The notes under the pieces: generated by a model | What the model was told of the DNA's origin: nothing | Database searches by the model: none | What the model saw: only the letters and a program-made list of their open reading frames with translations | Translations under genes and position numbers: made by a program | Shown: positions 36,567-44,651 of the stretch, one piece after another | How the letters are laid out: each line of letters opens with the position of its first letter | Position numbering within the stretch: the first letter of the stretch is position 1 | DNA from: Corynebacterium bouchesdurhonense | Lineage (GTDB): Bacteria > Actinomycetota > Actinomycetes > Mycobacteriales > Mycobacteriaceae | Direction of reading: 5' to 3' | DNA: 64,000 nucleotides | Assembly (NCBI RefSeq): GCF_900078305.2 | Contig: NZ_LT546028.1 | Span: forward strand, 1,124,570-1,188,569

Positions 36567-36983
36567 TTACGCCAGCGGCTTGGTCTGGCCGTTCTGGTTT
36601 GCCAACAGGTCGCGGATGTCTGCCAGCAGCTCCTGCTCGGTGGGGGCCGGCGCTTCCGGGTCCACGTCCTTGCGGCGCTTCTGGGCCTCGTCGAGCTTGT
36701 TCATCGGCATCACGAGCGCGAAGTAGATCACGGCGGCGATGAGGAGGAAGTTGATGATGGCGGTGATCAGCACGCCGAAGTCTACGAAGGTGGCATCATT
36801 GCCCGGGAGGACGTGGAAGCCGAGGCCGGAGAAGTCCGCCCCGCCCACGGAGGCGATCATCGGGTTGATGATGTTGTCCGAGAACGCGGTAACGACGGCG
36901 GTGAAGGCGGCGCCGATCACAACACCGACCGCGAGGTCGATGACGTTGCCGCGCATGATGAAGTCTTTGAAGCCCTGCAGCAT
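36567..36983 (-). CDS. mscL: Large-conductance mechanosensitive channel MscL
   Basis: 138 residues. TM1 (GNVIDLAVGVVIGAAFTAVV), the periplasmic loop and TM2 (FGVLITAIINFLLIAAVIYF) are typical; the C-terminal bundle (PTEQELLADIRDLLANQN) is a standard MscL signature. It opens under membrane tension to relieve hypo-osmotic shock. AGGAG five bases before the ATG at 36983 decides the start over the GTG at 36989. In mycobacteria it neighbours moaB2; here it lies on the other side of the MprAB cluster. Confidence 0.97.
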   Translation of the reverse strand: MLQGFKDFIMRGNVIDLAVGVVIGAAFTAVVTAFSDNIINPMIASVGGADFSGLGFHVLPGNDATFVDFGVLITAIINFLLIAAVIYFALVMPMNKLDEAQKRRKDVDPEAPAPTEQELLADIRDLLANQNGQTKPLA

Positions 36984-37085
36984 AGACACTCCTTTATTAC
37001 GAAGATTGATGGGTCCGTATTACTCGATTACCTCGATTACTCGGGTGAGTATTTGGCAACAGAGATTTCTACCATTGCGTGTGCG

Positions 37086-38201
37086 TCAGCGCAGCACCGC
37101 GACCGCCGCCGCCACGCCGGCCGGCGCGAGCAGGAGACCGGAGAGGACGAATGCCCGCCACGGCACCCGGGCACCGGAGGCGCGCAGCTGCCCCGCCCAC
37201 AACAGCGTGGCCAGTGAGCCCCACGGGGTCACCACCGGGCCGGCGTTCACGCCGATGAGCAGTGCCAGCGCCGTACGGGGGTCGGTCGCCGCCGGCTCGA
37301 GCGCCAGGTAGGCGGGGAGGTTGTTGGCCAGGTTCGCGGTCGCCGCGCCCGCGGCGGCGATAGTAATAGGCCCGGCGCCCGCGAGGTGCTCCGAGACGAG
37401 GCGGGTGCCGCCGAGCTCGAGGAAGATGCCCGCACCGGCGCACAGCAGCGCCGCAAGCAGTAGCGCGCGCCAGGGAACCTCCGCCAAGGCGGCGAGGCGC
37501 CGGCCGCGCGGGCGCACCGCAACCGCCATCGCGCACGCTGCGGCCGCGGCGGTGGCCCAGTACGGCACCGGGGAAAGCAGCGCCGCGAGGGTGGCTGCGA
37601 GCACGGCTAACGCGCCCGTGGGCCGCCGCGGCACCCCGGGCTTTGGTGCGGGCGGGGTCGCGGCGTTGCGCAGCGGCACCCGCACGGCGTAAGACGCCGC
37701 CAACGCAACCGCCAACGCGGCGGCCGCAGGGGCGAGCGCGCGGGCGGTGTATGCACCGCCCGAGCCGAAGGCCTCCACGGCCAAGAGGTTGGTCAGGTTG
37801 GACACGGGCAGGAAGAGCGAGCCGAGGTTGGCCACCCACACCACCTCGAGCGCCAGTACTACCGCCGGGATGCCGAGCTGCGGCGCCAGCGCCACGGCCA
37901 GCGGCGTGAGCATGATCGCCGTGGTGTCGAGGGAGAAGAAGGCGGTGCACACCGCGCACACCACGAAGAAGCCGAGCGCGGTGACCTCCCGGTGGACCGG
38001 CAGCGCCGCGAGCCTGCCCACCACCCAGCCGAAGAGGTTCGCCTCCGCGGCCAGGTTCACGGCCACCGTCATGCCGGCGGCGAAGCCGAGCACCGGGGCG
38101 AGGCGCGCCAAGGTGTCAAGGGCCGCGGCGGGGGAGAGCGCCGTCAGGGCTGTGAACGCGCCGGCGGCGGCGACGGGCAGGAGGAGGGGATGTGTGCGCA
38201 T
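37086..38201 (-). CDS. ArsB/NhaD-superfamily (SLC13-like) permease
   Basis: 371 residues, about ten hydrophobic segments. The two duplicated signature loops of the ion-transporter superfamily are visible: WVANLGSLFLPVSNLTNLLA and NLANNLPAYLALEPA, with GVNAGPVVTPWGSLATLLW. These resemble ArsB arsenite/antimonite pumps and related anion carriers. There are no ars regulators nearby, so the substrate is unassigned. It is shorter than ArsB (~430). Divergent from rpmE2, with a dispersed-motif copy in the spacer. Confidence 0.8.
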   Translation of the reverse strand: MRTHPLLLPVAAAGAFTALTALSPAAALDTLARLAPVLGFAAGMTVAVNLAAEANLFGWVVGRLAALPVHREVTALGFFVVCAVCTAFFSLDTTAIMLTPLAVALAPQLGIPAVVLALEVVWVANLGSLFLPVSNLTNLLAVEAFGSGGAYTARALAPAAAALAVALAASYAVRVPLRNAATPPAPKPGVPRRPTGALAVLAATLAALLSPVPYWATAAAAACAMAVAVRPRGRRLAALAEVPWRALLLAALLCAGAGIFLELGGTRLVSEHLAGAGPITIAAAGAATANLANNLPAYLALEPAATDPRTALALLIGVNAGPVVTPWGSLATLLWAGQLRASGARVPWRAFVLSGLLLAPAGVAAAVAVLR

Positions 38202-38225
38202 GGTGGGGATGGGGTGGGAAAGGTG

Positions 38226-38237
38226 GCGTCGACAAGC
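38226..38237 (-). repeat. Exact dispersed 12-mer GCTTGTCGACGC (reverse copy, intergenic)
   Basis: The plus strand reads GCGTCGACAAGC followed by AAAAGCTCG, the full extended form. One of only two good copies outside genes; in the spacer between the permease and rpmE2. Confidence 0.85.
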
Positions 38238-38262
38238 AAAAGCTCGAATTAGGAAACGGCGC

Positions 38263-38280
38263 GTATCACCGGTATGATAC
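38263..38280. promoter_or_regulatory. Palindrome upstream of rpmE2-rpmF
   Basis: GTATCA-CCGGTA-TGATAC, 6-bp arms, 117 bp before rpmE2. C-minus L31 and L32 genes are often zinc-regulated, so this could be a repressor site, but it does not match a Zur consensus I know. Confidence 0.35.
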
Positions 38281-38396
38281 TGCGAGTTGTCCGGCAGTAA
38301 TCGGGCGAAAAGACCACAGTCGCACCCAACTCAGGCACGATCCCGCGCGGGCGCGGGAACCGACCTGAAGTTCAATCCTGAGGGAGACGAAAACCG

Positions 38397-38669
38397 ATGA
38401 GGAACGATATTCACCCGGATTACCACCCGGTGATTTTCCAGGACGCGAACACGGGCCACAAGTTCCTGACGCGCTCCACCCTGACCTCCGACCGCACTGA
38501 GCAGTGGGAGGACGGCAACGAGTACCCGCTCGTGGTCGTCGACGTCACCGCCGAGTCCCACCCGTTCTGGACCGGCGCCCAGCGTCTCATGGACACCGCC
38601 GGCCGCGTTGAGAAGTTCAACCAGCGCTTCGGTGGCATGGCACGCCGCAAGAAGAAGAACGCTCAGTAA
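38397..38669 (+). CDS. rpmE2: 50S ribosomal protein L31 type B (zinc-free)
   Basis: 90 residues: [61 protein letters not shown]. Type B L31, longer than type A and with no zinc-binding Cys. A GAGGGAGA site precedes the ATG. Followed 33 bp later by rpmF, a probable two-gene operon ending in a strong terminator. Confidence 0.97.
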   Translation: MRNDIHPDYHPVIFQDANTGHKFLTRSTLTSDRTEQWEDGNEYPLVVVDVTAESHPFWTGAQRLMDTAGRVEKFNQRFGGMARRKKKNAQ

Positions 38670-38702
38670 GTCACTACAGCCAGTTAAGGAGGAGAAGGAC
38701 TC

Positions 38703-38876
38703 ATGGCAACCCCCAAATTCAGGAAGTCCCGCGCCAACACCCGCATGCGCCGTTCGCAGTGGAAGGCCAACAACCCTGACCTGCAGACCGTCAAGATCGA
38801 CGGCCAGGAGGTGCGCATCCCGCGCCGCCTGGTCAAGGCTGCGCAGGCTGGCCTGATCGACGTCGAGCAGTTCTAA
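38703..38876 (+). CDS. rpmF: 50S ribosomal protein L32 (zinc-free)
   Basis: 57 residues: [40 protein letters not shown]. No Cys, hence C-minus. AAGGAGGA 10 bases before the ATG is the best ribosome-binding site in this region. Upstream of mprA as in mycobacteria. Confidence 0.97.
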   Translation: MATPKFRKSRANTRMRRSQWKANNPDLQTVKIDGQEVRIPRRLVKAAQAGLIDVEQF

Positions 38877-38911
38877 CTGCGGCGCAGGCGCTGCAAGCGC
38901 TGAGACACCGA

Positions 38912-38944
38912 AACCGGATTCCCCCGTGGGGAGTCCGGTTTTTT
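38912..38944 (+). terminator. Rho-independent terminator after rpmE2-rpmF
   Basis: AACCGGATTCCCC pairs with GGGGAGTCCGGTT (one G-U) around a 3-base loop, followed directly by a T run (TTTTTT). A textbook intrinsic terminator separating the ribosomal-protein unit from mprAB. Confidence 0.93.
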
Positions 38945-38953
38945 GCTTTCGGG

Positions 38954-39009
38954 GCGCGATCCCAGGCGCGATCCCGAGCGCGATCCCGAGCGCGATCCCA
39001 GGCGCGATC
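38954..39009. repeat. 12-bp tandem repeat, five units, upstream of mprA
   Basis: GCGCGAT recurs at 38954, 38966, 38978, 38990 and 39002, an exact 12-bp period of units GCGCGATCCCAG or GCGCGATCCCGA. It lies between the terminator and the mprA start (27 bp away), where a promoter would be expected. The 12-bp period keeps any reading frame, and an upstream in-frame extension would add RDPR/RDPE repeats; I take the repeat as non-coding. Confidence 0.9.
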
Positions 39010-39035
39010 AACTGAGAAAAGTTAAGATCGCCATC

Positions 39036-39734
39036 ATGAAAATCTTGGTCGTTGATGATGAGCAGGCGGCGCGCGACGCGTTGCGGCGCGGGCTGCGCTT
39101 CAACGGCTACGAGGTAGCGGTGGCCCAGGACGGGGTGGAGGCACTGGACGCGATTGCGAACCAGCGCCCTGACCTGGTCATTTTGGACATCATGATGCCC
39201 AAGCTCGACGGCATCGGGGTGTGCCGCACGCTGCGCGAGGAGGGCGACCGCACCCCCGTGCTCATGCTCACCGCGCGCGATGCGGTCTCGGACCGCGTGG
39301 CCGGACTCGACGCCGGCGCGGACGATTACCTGCCCAAGCCCTTCGCGCTGGAGGAGCTGCTTGCGCGCGTGCGTTCGCTGCTCCGCCGCACGAGCGAGGT
39401 GGCGGCCGAGGACAGCGCGCTGGACCGCGCCACGCTCTCGTTTTCGGATCTGACGCTCAACTCCGATACCCGCGAGGTGCGCCGCGGGGAGCGCACTATC
39501 TCCCTCACCCGCACCGAGTACGAGCTGCTCCATCTGCTGTTGCGCAACGCCCGTCGCGTGCTCAGCCGCCAGCAGATTCTGGAGGACGTGTGGGGCTACG
39601 ATTTCCCCACCTCGGGCAACGCGCTGGAGGTCTACATCGGCTACCTGCGCCGCAAGACGGAGGCCGACGGCGAGCCGCGCCTCATCCACACGGTGCGCGG
39701 CGTGGGCTACGTCCTGCGGGAGAGCGCGGAGTGA
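39036..39734 (+). CDS. mprA: Response regulator MprA (OmpR family)
   Basis: 232 residues. Receiver domain with [14 protein letters not shown] (acid pocket), [13 protein letters not shown] (phospho-Asp), LMLTARDAV (Thr) and [16 protein letters not shown] (Lys), then an OmpR winged helix ([50 protein letters not shown]). MprA governs envelope-stress genes, including pepD, in mycobacteria. I chose the ATG at 39036; an extension through the tandem repeat is rejected. Coupled to mprB by a GTGA overlap. Confidence 0.96.
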   Translation: MKILVVDDEQAARDALRRGLRFNGYEVAVAQDGVEALDAIANQRPDLVILDIMMPKLDGIGVCRTLREEGDRTPVLMLTARDAVSDRVAGLDAGADDYLPKPFALEELLARVRSLLRRTSEVAAEDSALDRATLSFSDLTLNSDTREVRRGERTISLTRTEYELLHLLLRNARRVLSRQQILEDVWGYDFPTSGNALEVYIGYLRRKTEADGEPRLIHTVRGVGYVLRESAE

Positions 39735-41145
39735 GCGCGCCGCCGTCGCGAGGGAGCTTTTGCTTGGCGACGGTCACGGGTGCCGCAGCCCTCGCCACCG
39801 CTTGCGCCGCAGCGGCGGGCGGTGTCTACGCATCCCACTCGGCCGCGCTGGCGGCCATGGACCGCGCGCTCGGCGCCCAAGCGTCGGCGCTGGCCGGTGA
39901 GATCGCCGGGGGCGGCGCGGCACCTCCCACGCTGCCGGCGCACTTTCTCGGCTGTCTCACTCCGCCGCCCCTGTACCCCTCGAACCGATCTCACCTTCGA
40001 CCTTTATCGCCTCAGCTGCGCCCCCGCCACGCCGCGGCGCGCTGGCTGCGTGCCGTGCGGTGCACCCGGGCGTGCGCGCCGCGGCGTGGCGGGACGGCGC
40101 GGGCCTCGCGGGGGGGGACCCGGTGCCCACAGGCGGCGCGGCGGGTGGGGCGCGCACCGTCGCGGGCGAGCGGGGGGGGGTGCGCGGCGCCGGCGAGGGG
40201 GGGCGGGTGGCGCTCGCGGCCCCGCTCGACCCGGGGGGGGCGCGCGGCCGGGCGGTGGCGCGGTGGCTTCTGGGGCTCGCGGCGGCGGCCGCGCTCATCG
40301 GCTGGGCGGCGGGGTCGCTCGCCCGCGCGGCCGCGAGGCGGGCCGCGGACCGGGCCGTGGAGGACGCCCTTGCGCAGTCCAAGGTCAGGCAGGCGGAGCT
40401 GGTGACCAACGCCAGCCACGAGCTGAAGACGCCGCTGACCTCGATGCGCACCAATGTGGAGCTGGTGGTGCAGCTCTTCCGGCAGGACCGCCTGGACCAG
40501 GTCCCGGAGGACGAGCGCCTCGAGCTCGAGCGCGACGTGCTGGGCCAGATGGAGGAGCTCAGCGCCCTGATCTCGGACTTCGCCGACATGGGCCGCGAGG
40601 ACGCGCCGGGGGACGTGTGGGAGGAGTTCCGCCTCGACGAGGTGCTGGCGGAGGCCCTGGAGCGTGCGCAGCGCCGTCGCAAGGACGTGTCCTTCATCTT
40701 CCGCGTCGATCCGTGGGTGATGCGCGGCGACCGCGACGCGATGGTGCGCGGGCCGCTCAACATCATCGACAACGCCGCGAAGTGGTCCCCGCGCGATGGC
40801 ACGGTGGGCATCTCGCTGACCGCCACGCCCTCGGGGGCCGTGCTGCTTGTCGACGACTCCGGGCCCGGCATTCCCCCCGCCGAGCGCGAGCGCATCTTCG
40901 AGCGCTTTTACCGCTCCACCGAGGCGCGCTCCACCCCGGGTTCGGGCCTGGGCCTGGCCATTGCGAAGCAGGTGCTCGACCGCCACGGCTGCGAGGTGAC
41001 GGTGGGGGAGTCGCCGGACGGGGGGACCCGGTTCCGCGTCGTGTTCCCGGGCCACCCGCCCGCGGAGGTGAAGCGGGCGGGGTCGCGCAGGGTGCGCCGT
41101 CGGGTGTCGGGCCACCGTCACGGTGCCGGAGGGTCATTCAGCTAA
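39731..41145 (+). pseudogene. mprB: Sensor histidine kinase MprB, frameshifted in the sensor domain
   Basis: The GTG overlapping the mprA stop opens a frame with a signal-anchor helix (LATVTGAAALATACAAAAGG) and continues into the extracytoplasmic part (LGAQASALAGEIAGGG). Around 39930-39980 the sense switches to the -1 frame (PISPSTFIASAAPATPR, RTVAGERGG), which carries TM2, HAMP, the DHp His (TNASHELKTPLTSMRTN), N box (NIIDNAAKWS), G1 (DDSGPGIPPAE) and G2 (GSGLGLAIAKQVLDRHG). The total, 1415 nt, is one base short of a whole frame. The catalytic half is perfect, so either a base is missing from the sequence or the kinase is off. G-runs of 7-9 occur just downstream. Confidence 0.82.
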
Positions 41146-41210
41146 CGCACAGCTAACATTGCGACATGTAGGCCGGGCCCCTAAGTCGCAGCACAGAGGT
41201 GCAGAGGACA

Positions 41211-42464
41211 ATGACGCGAATGAGTAACGCGTATCCCCCGATGGGCTCCACATCTGAGATCCCCGCCCAGCCCTCCGGCGTCTACCCGGTGGCGTCGAGC
41301 CCGCAGCCGAAGCGCCGCTCCGGCGTGGCGCCGGCTGTGGCGGCCGCGGTAGTTACCTCTCTGCTGGGGGGCGGCGGCGCCGGCTTCCTGGCCGGGACGG
41401 CGGGCAGCCCCGGCGGCCCGGCCGACTCGGCTAACTCTGTGAGCGCCGTCGACGAGCCGAAGGGCGCCACGAAGCCGTCCAGCGGTGCGGCGACGCAGAA
41501 CGCGCTCGACACCCCGGTGGACGAGCGGAAGCTGCCCGCCCCGCAGGGCTCGGTGGAGCAGGTGGCCGCGGCGGTGCTGCCGGCGGTTGTTTCCATCGAG
41601 GTGCAGGGCGCGCGCTCCGCCACTGAGGGGTCCGGCTCCATCATCTCCTCCGATGGCTACGTGCTGACCAACCACCACGTGGTGGAGGCGGGCGCCTCCG
41701 GTCAGTCCCGCATCACCGTCACCCTCAACGACGGCACGCGCCACCCCGCCACTTTCGTCGCCTCCGACGTGAACACGGACGTGGGCGTGATCAAGATCGA
41801 CGGTGTGCGCGACCTGCCGGTGCTCGAGTTCGGCGATTCCAGCAAGCTCGCTGTGGGCCAGCAGGTGGTCGCCGTCGGTTCGCCGCTCGGCCTCTCTGCC
41901 ACCGTGACCAGCGGTATCGTGTCCGCCCTGAACCGCCCGGTGCGCGCGGGGCAGGACGGGGGTCAGAGCTCGCTTATGGACGGCATCCAGACCGACGCCG
42001 CCATCAACCCCGGCAACTCCGGCGGCCCGCTGGTGGACATGGAGGGCCGCCTGGTCGGCATGAACTCCGTCATCGCCTCCCTGTCCGCCGGCGGGTTCGG
42101 CGAGGGCTCGGGCGGGTCGATCGGCCTCGGGTTCGCCATCCCGTCCAACTTCGCCCAGCGGGTGGCCCGCCAGCTCATCGAGACCGGCGAGGCCAAGCAG
42201 CCGATGTTGGGCGTGCAGGTGAGCGTGCTGGATAGCGGCACGGACGGCGCGATGATCGCGCAGGTTGAGCCCGGCAGCCCAGCGGAGGCGGCCGGATTGC
42301 AGGCCGGTGAGACCATTACCAAGGTGGGAGACCGCCTGGTGGACTCCGCCGACGCCCTCATCGCGGCGACCCGCTCCCACGACTTCGGAGAGACCGTCGC
42401 CCTAGAGGTGCGGGGCCGCGACGGCGCGATTCGAACGGTAGAAGTGACGCTGAGTTCAGAGTAA
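41211..42464 (+). CDS. pepD: Membrane-anchored HtrA/DegP-type serine protease PepD
   Basis: 417 residues. Short cytoplasmic part, one membrane anchor (VAPAVAAAVVTSLLGGGGAG), a flexible linker, and a trypsin-like domain with VLTNHHVVEAG (His), NTDVGVIKIDG (Asp) and AINPGNSGGPLVDMEG (Ser), followed by one PDZ domain (EPGSPAEAAGLQAGETITKV). It degrades or refolds damaged envelope proteins and in mycobacteria is an MprAB target that feeds back on MprB. ATG at 41211 with GAGGACA upstream; GTG at 41199 possible. Confidence 0.95.
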   Translation: MTRMSNAYPPMGSTSEIPAQPSGVYPVASSPQPKRRSGVAPAVAAAVVTSLLGGGGAGFLAGTAGSPGGPADSANSVSAVDEPKGATKPSSGAATQNALDTPVDERKLPAPQGSVEQVAAAVLPAVVSIEVQGARSATEGSGSIISSDGYVLTNHHVVEAGASGQSRITVTLNDGTRHPATFVASDVNTDVGVIKIDGVRDLPVLEFGDSSKLAVGQQVVAVGSPLGLSATVTSGIVSALNRPVRAGQDGGQSSLMDGIQTDAAINPGNSGGPLVDMEGRLVGMNSVIASLSAGGFGEGSGGSIGLGFAIPSNFAQRVARQLIETGEAKQPMLGVQVSVLDSGTDGAMIAQVEPGSPAEAAGLQAGETITKVGDRLVDSADALIAATRSHDFGETVALEVRGRDGAIRTVEVTLSSE

Positions 42465-42493
42465 TGTTCCATGCGAACCTCGCCCGTCCGACC

Positions 42494-42523
42494 GCCGAGA
42501 GTAGCCGAGAGTAGCCGAGAGTA
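42494..42523. repeat. 10-bp tandem repeat, three units, between pepD and moaB2
   Basis: GCCGAGAGTA repeats three times exactly at 42494, 42504 and 42514, filling much of the 73-bp spacer just before moaB2. Possible slippage site affecting expression. Confidence 0.9.
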
Positions 42524-42537
42524 AAGGTATAAAACGC

Positions 42538-43104
42538 ATGGCCAGCACGCATGACGCCCTCGATTTCCTCGAGCCCGACGAGGCGTTCCTGCGCGCCGCG
42601 GAACTCGAGGGCGACAGCGCTCCGGGCGCCCCGTGCGCGCTGGTTGTGCTTGTGGGGGACCGCCGCTTCGAGGGCCCGGGCGACGATACGCACCGGATGG
42701 TTTCCGAGCTGCTCACCGAGATCGGTTTCCAGGTGGACGCGGTGGTGCGCGCCAAGTCGAAGAAGTCCGAGATCCGCAAGGCGATCGAGACCGGCGTTGT
42801 CGGCGGTGTCGACCTCGTGCTCACCATCGGCGGCACCGGTGTCGGCCCGCGGGACAAGACGCCGGAGGCGACCCGCGCCGTGATCGACAAGATGGTGCCG
42901 GGCGTGAGCCAGGCGCTGCGCTCCTCCGGCCAGGCCTGCGGCGCGGTGGACGCCTGTACCTCCCGCGGCATCTGCGGCGTCTCCGGATCCACCGTGGTGG
43001 TTAACCTCGCGCCCAGCCGTCAGGCGATCCGCGACGGCCTGGCCACCATGGGTCCGCTGGTCAACCACCTGATCGGCGAGCTCAACGAGCACAGCATCGA
43101 CTAG
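42538..43104 (+). CDS. moaB2: MogA/MoaB-family molybdopterin protein (MoaB2)
   Basis: 188 residues. Core: PCALVVLVGDRRFEGPGDDT, VLTIGGTGVGPRDKTPEATR, MVPGVSQALRSSGQ, STVVVNLAPSRQAIRDGL. The GGTG(V/T)GPRD-T-PE motif binds molybdopterin for adenylylation. The mycobacterial orthologue (moaB2) follows pepD and may have a role beyond molybdenum. Canonical GTG(T/V) loop intact. Confidence 0.93.
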   Translation: MASTHDALDFLEPDEAFLRAAELEGDSAPGAPCALVVLVGDRRFEGPGDDTHRMVSELLTEIGFQVDAVVRAKSKKSEIRKAIETGVVGGVDLVLTIGGTGVGPRDKTPEATRAVIDKMVPGVSQALRSSGQACGAVDACTSRGICGVSGSTVVVNLAPSRQAIRDGLATMGPLVNHLIGELNEHSID

Positions 43105-43117
43105 GGGCGCAACAGGT

Positions 43118-43312
43118 ATGGGCCGCAACCGACGCCGCGCCGCGCGCATCTCGCCGGTGGCGTACGACCGCACCGCGGACGCGCCCGTGCGCGGCGGGGA
43201 GGGTGCGCGCGGCGCCGACGGCGAGCGGGTGGTGGAGTACGACGACGAGGCGCCCGAGCAGCTCACGGGCCTGGACTACTACCTCGACGAGCGCCCGCCG
43301 CACCACGGTTAG
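43118..43312 (+). CDS. Small conserved-looking hypothetical protein
   Basis: 64 residues: basic start (MGRNRRRAARISPVAYDRTA), Gly-rich middle, acidic end (VVEYDDEAPEQLTGLDYYLD, ERPPHHG). No recognised family; possibly unstructured. It follows moaB2 by 13 bp and converges with the SAF gene (4-bp overlap), so it may be cotranscribed with moaB2. An AACAGGT before the ATG is a weak site. Confidence 0.6.
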   Translation: MGRNRRRAARISPVAYDRTADAPVRGGEGARGADGERVVEYDDEAPEQLTGLDYYLDERPPHHG

Positions 43313-43944
43313 CCTCCGGTGCCGGGAGGCGCGGGGCCGAAGCCGCCGCCGCTGAGCACCACGGTCAAGGGGTCAGTGAGCGAGGCGGCCGCCACCGCCG
43401 CGGCCTGTGAGCGGCGCAGCAGCACGAGCACCGCGCCCTCCTCGCCAACTGTGACGATGCGCCCGCCCTGCGCAATCACCGTTGGGCCCTGGCCCACCAC
43501 GTCTACCCGGGCGCCGTGGTGCAGCATCGGCAAAATGTCCTTCTCCGCTAGGGCGAGTGGCACCATGGTGAACTCCTCGCCCGGCGGTTCCCCGCCCACT
43601 AGGCCGCTGACTAGGTCCGGGCCCACGAGGCGGGTGGCGGTGACCACCTCGCCGGCCGCGGCGCCGGCGGCGAGGATCTGCCCGGCTGCGAGCGACGGGT
43701 CGGCGACGACGTTCGCCGGCGTCACGGCCTCCGGCAGCCGGGTTTGCGCCAGGTCCTCCGCGGTCAACAGCGTTCCGGCGGGGAGGTCGTGGGCGAAGGT
43801 GGTGACGGCGGGGTCGCTCCGGGTTGCGTCGACAAGCAGGCTCCCAAAGGCGGCGAGCACGAGCGCCGCCGCGAGCGCGCGGCGGATGACGGTGGAGCGG
43901 CGGTGGCCGGGGTGGGCGAGGGCGCGCAGGCGATCAACATCCAT
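43309..43944 (-). CDS. SAF-domain membrane protein (CpaB-like)
   Basis: 211 residues. One N-terminal membrane helix (VIRRALAAALVLAAFGSLLV), then a SAF domain (FAHDLPAGTLLTAEDLAQTR, GQILAAGAAAGEVVTATRLV), as in the Flp-pilus protein CpaB and in other actinobacterial envelope proteins. No pilus genes lie nearby. I chose the ATG at 43944 (MDVDRLRALAHP). A dispersed-motif copy lies near the helix (LLVDATRS). Confidence 0.85.
   Translation of the reverse strand: MDVDRLRALAHPGHRRSTVIRRALAAALVLAAFGSLLVDATRSDPAVTTFAHDLPAGTLLTAEDLAQTRLPEAVTPANVVADPSLAAGQILAAGAAAGEVVTATRLVGPDLVSGLVGGEPPGEEFTMVPLALAEKDILPMLHHGARVDVVGQGPTVIAQGGRIVTVGEEGAVLVLLRRSQAAAVAAASLTDPLTVVLSGGGFGPAPPGTGG
43826..43837 (-). repeat. 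Exact dispersed 12-mer (in the SAF-protein gene)
   Basis: Plus strand GCGTCGACAAGC, flanked by GGGTT and AGGCTCCC, close to the extended consensus. Codes for LLVDAT after the membrane helix. Confidence 0.85.
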
Positions 43945-43979
43945 GCGTATTAGACGCGCGCGGACCCGCCCCGGTTCCC

Positions 43980-44570
43980 TCAAACGGCGAAGAATCCGGA
44001 CGGGGTAATCACGGCGTCCACCGGAACGTCGTGGGTGTCATGAGGCACGCGCTCGATGACGTCCTCGTCGTACACCACAGCGACAACCGGGGCTGCGGGC
44101 CGGGGCAGCGCTGTCAGTGCCCGATCGTAGTAGCCGGCACCCTTACCCAGCCGCATGCCGCCACGGTCCACAGCCAGGGCAGGCACGATGAGCAACGCAC
44201 ACGAGCGCAGCACGTTCGAGTTGAAGCGGGCCCCCTCGGGCTCGGTGATGCCGAGCGCGCCGGGTACCGTGCCCTTGCCGTGCAGCGCCCACGCGAGCTC
44301 GCCGCCGGGCATGGAGATGGGCAGCCACACCTTCGACGCGCGCCGCGCCAGCCGGGCCGGTAGGTCTTCGGGCCCCGGCTCCGAGGGAAGCGGACTGTAG
44401 GCGGCAACCGCGCGCCCGGCCGCGCCGAAGTGATCCACGCAGGCGATGGCGTGCTCTGCCAGCGCGGCGTCGAGCGCGGCCTTGCGCCGCGGGTTCTCCC
44501 GCAGCTGCCTGCGGAAACGCGTGCGCTCTTGGCGGGCCCCGTGCTTGTCTGCGCCAAGCTGCTCGCTCAC
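43980..44570 (-). CDS. 5-formyltetrahydrofolate cyclo-ligase
   Basis: 196 residues. Motifs: ERTRFRRQLRENPRRKAALD, KVWLPISMPGGELAWALH, LLIVPALAVDRGGMRLGKGAGYYDR (the characteristic GxRLGxGxGYYDR) and VVAVVYDEDVIERVPHD. Converts 5-formyl-THF to methenyl-THF with ATP. I use the GTG at 44570 (VSEQLGAD). Divergent from galU across 81 bp. Confidence 0.92.
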   Translation of the reverse strand: MSEQLGADKHGARQERTRFRRQLRENPRRKAALDAALAEHAIACVDHFGAAGRAVAAYSPLPSEPGPEDLPARLARRASKVWLPISMPGGELAWALHGKGTVPGALGITEPEGARFNSNVLRSCALLIVPALAVDRGGMRLGKGAGYYDRALTALPRPAAPVVAVVYDEDVIERVPHDTHDVPVDAVITPSGFFAV

Positions 44571-44651
44571 GCCGATCAGCCCTTTCTGCTTAGGCAACTG
44601 TGCTCGGGTCGGAAACTGGGATGCGGTGGTGGGCAGGTAAACTTCCCGTTT

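Noticed and set aside
38954..39009. Possible small CRISPR array (regular repeats)
   Set aside because: Units are contiguous 12-mers without spacers, and no cas genes are present.
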